Assembly (NCBI GenBank): GCA_910586595.1 | Contig: CAJUJB010000021.1 | Span: 1-47,242, forward strand | Direction of reading: 5' to 3' | DNA length: 47,242 bases | Source: an uncultured Muribaculaceae bacterium | GTDB taxonomy: Bacteria; Bacteroidota; Bacteroidia; Bacteroidales; Muribaculaceae | In this document: piece after piece, positions 42,834-47,242 of the stretch | Layout of the letters: each line of letters opens with the position of its first letter | Position numbering within the stretch: the stretch's first letter is position 1 | Notes under the pieces: model-generated | What the model saw: only the letters and a program-made list of their open reading frames with translations | Databases searched by the model: none | What the model was told of the DNA's origin: nothing | Position numbers and translations under genes: made by a program

Positions 42834-44342
42834 ATGACAGCCCATTCAGTTCTTTACATGCCATCGGTATTCAAGCGCCACAGGCTCAAGCCCACCGAAG
42901 AGCGCCAGCCACTCGACCTGCCGAAGGAGATGTGGCGCACGCCCCTGTGCTACATGCTCTGCATGGCCCTGCTCGGACTTCATTTCTTCCCCATACTGCT
43001 GGTAATCCTGGCCATGCTTGTGAAGGCATGGAAGAACGACCGCTACAACTTCGCGATAATGCTCTTTCTCCTCTTCGGCACATTCGCGATGTATACCGAC
43101 TCACTCTTTCCGGTAAAGCCGTATGACTTAGGCCTCGTCACCGGAGTAGGATGTTTTTTAGTACTTAAGAAGAACAAGATTCTCACCAAGGTATCTCTGC
43201 TCTACTTCGCTTACGTGGCGGCGATCATCTTCATCTCCACGTTCTCGAGCGAGTCATTCTCGGTGCAGTTCTTCGTGATGCGGTATTATTTCAGCTTCAT
43301 CAGCCTCTTTATACCGCTGGCCGTCTTCGCTAACCGCGACTTCGATATAATGTACTTCTTCAGGAAGTTCATGGTCTTCTTCCTGATCATGTGTATCTTC
43401 TATATACTTGATGGCTTCGTGCTGAAGGGCTATATATTCGTTCCAGGTACCTTCATCTCCTCGGGCAACACCTCAACCTTCTATTCGCCCTATCTCACCC
43501 CATTCAAGCTGATGATACTCCGTAAGTATCCTCCGGGAATGCTCATGATAGGCGTCGTGCTGCTGCCTCTGGCGCGGTATTACAGGCTGCGTACCTGGCA
43601 GATCCTCACCATTATCCTGGCGGCCATCTCTACTCTTACCTTCAGCTACATCATGGCCGTGCTGATCTGTCTGATTCTCTTCCAGGGTTCGGTAAAGAAG
43701 GTAATGCGCTATGCCATGTATGGCTTCATAGGCATTTTGCTGGCCGTGGGAGTCGATTTTATCCTCCCCTACAATAAGGCCAAAGGCGAGAGTACGCTGC
43801 GTATCCGCTCATCGTTCGAGCAGTTCTCCGACCTCGCCTCGATGGTCGACGATGAAGACCTTGCAAAATTCGGCTCGGGCCGTATGGCACAAGCCCTTCC
43901 TATCCTCGAGCTTATAACCAATGAGGATAAACGCTGGACGGGTCTGGGCTTCCTCCATCCCGAGAAGACCACATCGCTGAAATTCATCATCGAGAACGAA
44001 TATTTCTCCGACGTTACGCAGGCCGAGCGCGTGGCTACCGACGTAGAGATTGTGCCCGTGCAGCTGTTTATCCACATGGGCTGGTGCGGTATTATATTGC
44101 AGACTCTTTTCTTCCTCGCCTTATACCTGATTGTACGCAAGATGCGCTACAGGAGTGTATATCTTGCCGCCGCGCTGTTCTGTTTCCTTGTGGGCCTTGC
44201 AGGCTTCGGCAGCGTCAACTCATATCTCGGCATGAGCATCGTCACTATGAGCTATGCCGCCGTATTGATGGCCAATAAGCAAGAAGAAAAAGCTCTGGAG
44301 AAAAAAACGGAGCCGCACGCCCCGATTTATAAAGCCGACTGA
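42834..44342 (+). CDS. Polytopic membrane protein, probable Wzy-like polysaccharide polymerase
   Basis: A 502-residue protein with about 12 predicted transmembrane helices (for example LCYMLCMALLGLHFFPILLV, WQILTIILAAISTLTF, VQLFIHMGWCGIILQTLFFL). A large hydrophilic loop at about 320-400 lies between helices 9 and 10. This topology, with one large loop in the C-terminal half, is typical of Wzy polymerases and O-antigen ligases, which are otherwise poorly conserved. It follows the Wza- and Wzc-like genes in the same orientation after a 126-base gap. The assignment rests on topology and neighbours rather than motifs. Its last 98 bases overlap the convergent HD-domain gene. Confidence 0.7.
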   Translation: MTAHSVLYMPSVFKRHRLKPTEERQPLDLPKEMWRTPLCYMLCMALLGLHFFPILLVILAMLVKAWKNDRYNFAIMLFLLFGTFAMYTDSLFPVKPYDLGLVTGVGCFLVLKKNKILTKVSLLYFAYVAAIIFISTFSSESFSVQFFVMRYYFSFISLFIPLAVFANRDFDIMYFFRKFMVFFLIMCIFYILDGFVLKGYIFVPGTFISSGNTSTFYSPYLTPFKLMILRKYPPGMLMIGVVLLPLARYYRLRTWQILTIILAAISTLTFSYIMAVLICLILFQGSVKKVMRYAMYGFIGILLAVGVDFILPYNKAKGESTLRIRSSFEQFSDLASMVDDEDLAKFGSGRMAQALPILELITNEDKRWTGLGFLHPEKTTSLKFIIENEYFSDVTQAERVATDVEIVPVQLFIHMGWCGIILQTLFFLALYLIVRKMRYRSVYLAAALFCFLVGLAGFGSVNSYLGMSIVTMSYAAVLMANKQEEKALEKKTEPHAPIYKAD

Positions 44343-44892
44343 CTTCGCCGAAGCGGGCATGAAGGGCACGGAAACGCGCCAGAACCTCGGGGCTGAACGA
44401 AGCCATCGAGGCTTCGACACGTGCGAGGGGTTTGCGTTTCATGTCGCCACTCTTGCTGTAGAAACAGTCGGCATAGCACACCAATTGCTCCAGCAGGCTC
44501 TCGGGCATATAACTGCGTCCGGCAGGCATAGGCAGCCCTCTGGCCTCTATCTCGGCTGATGTAAGCCCGGCACCAGTGTGGCGCTCAGCTACGCGGGCGT
44601 AAATCTCCGGAGCTCCGGCAGCCCTGAGCATATCGGCACCAATCGGGCCGTGGCACAAGTATGGGGCGGCGCCATAGCAACCGATGCCTGGGGCGTTCGT
44701 ACGGATAATTCCTATATCGTGGAGCATGGCTGCAGCCTCGATGTCTTCCCGGCTCAACGGTAGATTGAGCCTGTCGGCGATTGCCAAGGCCTCATCTGCA
44801 ACGGCCCGGCTATGCGACAGCAAAATCCCGCTGACCTTGCGGCCTGCGGGATATATGCTGTCGATAAACTTGCGGTAATCGAAAGTGCTCAT
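44245..44892 (-). CDS. HD-domain phosphohydrolase-like protein
   Basis: A 215-residue protein with an HD domain: His27 in LLSHSRAVADEAL and the metal-binding pair His58-Asp59 in AAMLHDIGI. A further His is in YLCHGPIG and another in VAERHTGAGL. Relatives hydrolyse phosphate esters, often nucleotides; the substrate is unknown. The C-terminal 32 codons lie antisense to the end of the Wzy-like gene. Its start overlaps the ilvE stop by 4 bases (ATGA), so it is translated with ilvE. Confidence 0.85.
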   Translation of the reverse strand: MSTFDYRKFIDSIYPAGRKVSGILLSHSRAVADEALAIADRLNLPLSREDIEAAAMLHDIGIIRTNAPGIGCYGAAPYLCHGPIGADMLRAAGAPEIYARVAERHTGAGLTSAEIEARGLPMPAGRSYMPESLLEQLVCYADCFYSKSGDMKRKPLARVEASMASFSPEVLARFRALHARFGEVSRLYKSGRAAPFFSPELFLLAYWPSIRRHSS

Positions 44893-45911
44893 TCTACAAA
44901 AGTTATCCAGCCATGGGTGTCAGGCTCCACGCCTTCGCGAATCGCGTTGAGCTTGCGAACAAACTCTGTGGTGACAGGGCCGGGCTTGCCGTCTTTCGAA
45001 ATAATATATTTCTTGCCGGTGTCGATGTCGTCGATCTCTCCGATGGGCGAGCATACGGCGGCGGTGCCGCAGGCAGCGGCTTCGCTCACCTCTTCGAGCT
45101 CGTCGACGGTGATGTGACGCTGCTCAACCTCCATACCCATCTCGCGGGCGAGCTCCATAAGGCTCATGTTTGTGATCGAAGGCAGAATCGAGTCAGACTT
45201 CGGTGTGATATACTTGCCGTCTTTTATTGCATAGAAGTTGGCAGGGCCGCACTCGTCGAGGTATTTCTTTTCTTTCGGATCGAGGAAGAGCACAGCCGAG
45301 TAACCCATCTCATGAGCCTTATGGCTTGCACCGAGCGAGGCTGCATAGTTACCACCTACTTTCCAGCGACCGGTACCCTGAGGTGCAACGCGGTCGTACT
45401 GGCGCATGATGCATATGTTGGTATTCTTGAAGCCACCTTTGAAGTATGGCCCTACGGGAGTAACCATCACCATGAAGAGATACTCGTCGGCTTCTTTAAC
45501 ACCGATGCGTGGAGTGAGACCGATCTCGAGCGGACGGATATAGAGCGAAGCTCCGCTGCCGTAAGGCGGGATGAAGCGCTCGTTGAGCTTGACGGCACGG
45601 ATGCACATCTCCTCAAAAATCTCATAGGGTACGGGCTCCATCAGGAGGCCGCGGGCCGACTCACGCATGCGCTTGGCATTCTCGCGGAGGCGGAATATAC
45701 GTATTTTTCCATCAACGCCACGGAAGGCCTTCAAGCCTTCGAATATCTCCTGGCCATAGTGAAGAGTGGTGGCGGCCATGTGAATGTTGACGGTTTCTGA
45801 TTGCGATACTTCGATAGGACCCCACTTGCCGTCGCGGAAGGTGCAGCGGAGGTTGTAGTCGGTGGGATAGTAGCCGAAGGGAAGGCTACCCCAGTCAATG
45901 TCTGTGTCCAT
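44889..45911 (-). CDS. ilvE: Branched-chain amino acid aminotransferase
   Basis: This 340-residue fold-type IV PLP enzyme transfers amino groups between glutamate and the keto acids of Leu, Ile and Val. The PLP lysine is Lys184 in GRWKVGGNYAASLGA, the segment following is LFLDPKEKKYLDECGPANFYAI, and the phosphate-binding end has EAAACGTAAVCSPIG. Length and motifs fit the BCAT group that also includes the mitochondrial-like enzymes. The promoter -7 box lies at 45937-45944. It heads a two-gene operon with the HD-domain gene. Confidence 0.95.
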   Translation of the reverse strand: MDTDIDWGSLPFGYYPTDYNLRCTFRDGKWGPIEVSQSETVNIHMAATTLHYGQEIFEGLKAFRGVDGKIRIFRLRENAKRMRESARGLLMEPVPYEIFEEMCIRAVKLNERFIPPYGSGASLYIRPLEIGLTPRIGVKEADEYLFMVMVTPVGPYFKGGFKNTNICIMRQYDRVAPQGTGRWKVGGNYAASLGASHKAHEMGYSAVLFLDPKEKKYLDECGPANFYAIKDGKYITPKSDSILPSITNMSLMELAREMGMEVEQRHITVDELEEVSEAAACGTAAVCSPIGEIDDIDTGKKYIISKDGKPGPVTTEFVRKLNAIREGVEPDTHGWITFVE

Positions 45912-45936
45912 TTCTGTGTTGTTTAGTTATTCGTCG

Positions 45937-45944
45937 CAAATTTA
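45937..45944 (-). promoter_or_regulatory. -7 box for ilvE
   Basis: On the minus strand TAAATTTG (45944-45937) matches TAnnTTTG, with a predicted start near 45932 and a leader of about 20 bases before ATG 45911. No -33 TTTG is seen at the usual spacing. The rest of the gap to 46120 holds nothing else I can identify. Confidence 0.6.
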
Positions 45945-46120
45945 GACATTATTTTTAATATACCGCATCCGTAAACCTCAAAGTATCTTAAAAAAAGGTA
46001 GGAATGGCCCAATATCGCACCCTCACGGCAGCAAATTTCCATTAATGCATATTACCGGAGCCAGCTAATTCTCACTCGATTATTTATTCCATCCGGCCCC
46101 GACGGCACCCTGGGCATTAT

Positions 46121-47074
46121 TTACCGCCTTATGGTGTCTTGCCTTACAGGGCGAGCCTCCACAATGCTGTCAAGCATGCGCTTGTAATACGAGCCCCGGT
46201 CATTATCCATCTTGCGGCACTCCTCGCACCACTCCGCATCCCAATACCCGTACACATCATAGTACATCACATAGATGGAATCAGGGTAGGAGGTGATGCT
46301 CCGCGGATGCCTATCAGCCTCAAACCGGCTGAGGCGCAGCGGCACTTTCGAACCGACCCGCACATCTTCCACCCACTGGCCTGCGCCGGGAGCCGCAGCA
46401 ATATAGTAGGTCATCGAATCCTTTTCCGCCACCACCAGCGTAAAATCTTGGGCCCGGTCGATGCGCCGCACATCGAATACCCCGCAGAGCTCCGGCGACG
46501 GAATCTTAACCCAGCGCACACCGTCTACTTTGTCATACCTAATCACGGGTTTGGGAGGCGAGGGAGGTGCTAACGTACTCCTGCAAGTAACCATCCACGG
46601 TATATAATTATGGCATGGAGGATTACCTGCATCTTTCCGGGAACTGGACATGCCCACAAATCGCATATCCCTAATTATGGCTATTAAAGAGTCTCCGTCA
46701 GCCTTTATGATAAAGTCCGCTCTTTTTTCTGACCATAAAAGAAATGAAGGTCCTAAAAACCAATATGGATTGATGGAATCGGGGTGAGAATCTGCATACT
46801 TAACATCTTCTGAACCTATTGCGTTATAACCATTGATAAGGGAAAACGTATCACCTCTCACCTCCCAAATGCCTTGATTAAATTCACTATTTAGTTCATT
46901 AAAAGTATTATACTCAAAATTAAGACTTAAGCCAAAAGTTTCATCATCATTAACCAGCACATAATAAGGATATACTTTGGGAAGATGAACCGATGAGGTC
47001 GCTTGTGTCGACTCCTCAGCCCACACCAAAACAGATATAACAATGCATAAAACTACGATAAATCCTTTTCTCAT
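46121..47074 (-). CDS. Exported protein of unknown function
   Basis: A 317-residue protein that I do not recognise. The start MRKGFIVVLCIVISVLVWAE is a signal peptide; the single Cys10 sits inside the hydrophobic core, so it is probably not a lipobox. The mature sequence is rich in aromatic and charged residues with alternating strand-like segments. It has a proline run (APPSPPKPV) near residue 170 that may join two domains, and a late CEECRKMDNDRGSYYKRM segment with a CxxC pair. No catalytic motif is evident. The first half of the gene is AT-rich whereas the second half matches the GC-rich surroundings. It has a clear promoter at 47107-47136 and stands alone. Confidence 0.75.
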   Translation of the reverse strand: MRKGFIVVLCIVISVLVWAEESTQATSSVHLPKVYPYYVLVNDDETFGLSLNFEYNTFNELNSEFNQGIWEVRGDTFSLINGYNAIGSEDVKYADSHPDSINPYWFLGPSFLLWSEKRADFIIKADGDSLIAIIRDMRFVGMSSSRKDAGNPPCHNYIPWMVTCRSTLAPPSPPKPVIRYDKVDGVRWVKIPSPELCGVFDVRRIDRAQDFTLVVAEKDSMTYYIAAAPGAGQWVEDVRVGSKVPLRLSRFEADRHPRSITSYPDSIYVMYYDVYGYWDAEWCEECRKMDNDRGSYYKRMLDSIVEARPVRQDTIRR

Positions 47075-47106
47075 TGCGGTTCAGGTATTAGAAGTGAGGT
47101 CGTTCG

Positions 47107-47136
47107 CAAAGATATACAAAATAATTTATTTTCAAA
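47107..47136 (-). promoter_or_regulatory. Promoter of the unknown exported protein gene
   Basis: On the minus strand TTTG (47136-47133) and TATCTTTG (47114-47107) are spaced by 18 bases, a near-ideal Bacteroidales promoter. The leader is about 27 bases before ATG 47074. Confidence 0.7.
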
Positions 47137-47206
47137 ACATTGCAGCTAATAAAACATCGAATTTCAATGCAAAATGTAGATGAAGTGAAGGCATTTCCGC
47201 CCAATC

Positions 47207-47224
47207 CGCGTCCTGCCGGACGCG
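47207..47224. other. GC-rich hairpin at the right edge
   Basis: CGCGTCC and GGACGCG (7 bp) enclose TGCC. It lies in the last 40 bases, with no T-run; whether it ends a gene beyond the window cannot be told. No gene is visible from 47075 to the end. Confidence 0.35.
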
Positions 47225-47242
47225 CGGTTGCTGGCACTGTTT

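Noticed and set aside
47075..47242. A possible gene C-terminus on the minus strand entering from the right edge
   Set aside because: The frame is open to the edge but too short, and overlaps the promoter at 47107-47136; there is no recognisable protein sequence.
1..47242. tRNA, rRNA, CRISPR arrays, insertion sequences, invertible promoters
   Set aside because: No cloverleaf-like or conserved rRNA sequences, no regularly spaced repeats, no transposase or recombinase gene, and no long inverted repeats flanking a promoter were seen by eye; a covariance-model scan could still find a small RNA.

Overview
The window is a stretch of Bacteroidota chromosome, order Bacteroidales, most likely a gut Muribaculaceae-type bacterium; the family is inferred, the order is well supported. 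Support comes from a SusC/SusD pair, several Bacteroidales-restricted families (DUF3822 beside rsmD, DUF4831, an OstA-like protein beside a SurA-like isomerase, DUF3857 transglutaminase-like proteins), repeated Bacteroidales-type promoters (TAnnTTTG at -7, sometimes TTTG about 18-20 bases upstream), and AT-rich spacers between GC-rich genes. I see no rRNA, tRNA, CRISPR array, insertion sequence, phage gene or integrase.

Layout. 1-3859 (minus): two DUF3857 proteins in tandem, the second cut by the window edge, behind miaB. 3872-7236 (plus): a small membrane protein, an acetyl-CoA hydrolase/succinate CoA-transferase and a DUF389 membrane protein. 7253-8643 (minus): DUF3822 and rsmD. 8674-9160 is a long AT-rich control region leading into a glycan-uptake locus (SusC, SusD and a secreted putative glycan-binding protein, to 15380) that ends at a strong terminator. 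15510-18507 (plus): YqeY, serS and a secreted esterase. 18508-25404 (minus): dnaE, trxA, nnr and DUF4831, apparently one operon. A lone glycosyltransferase follows. 26456-34632 (minus) is a tightly packed operon: SurA-like isomerase, OstA-like protein, acyltransferase, metallophosphoesterase, tex and a short HPPK-like protein. 34821-39504 (plus): gyrB, rnr, folB. 39591-44342 (plus): Wza-like, Wzc-like and Wzy-like genes for polysaccharide polymerisation and export. 44245-45911 (minus): an HD-domain protein and ilvE. 46121-47074 (minus): an unrecognised secreted protein. The last 170 bases hold its promoter and nothing else I can name.

Most of the window is housekeeping or envelope biology. 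The strongest anomaly is at the SusC gene: the only plausible ATG (9067) is followed at once by a run of nine C residues and is out of frame with the SusC reading frame. With eight C residues the same ATG would read straight through a full signal peptide into SusC. This looks like either a slipped-strand on/off switch for the whole uptake locus caught in the OFF state, or a homopolymer sequencing error. The partner glycan-binding protein has no lipoprotein signal and ends in a domain resembling a type IX secretion sorting signal. Other second-look items are a nucleotide-binding loop lost from the epimerase half of Nnr, a degenerate HPPK-like protein, nearly leaderless promoters, a long hairpin inside the exopolysaccharide gene set, and a 98-base antisense overlap between the Wzy-like and HD genes.
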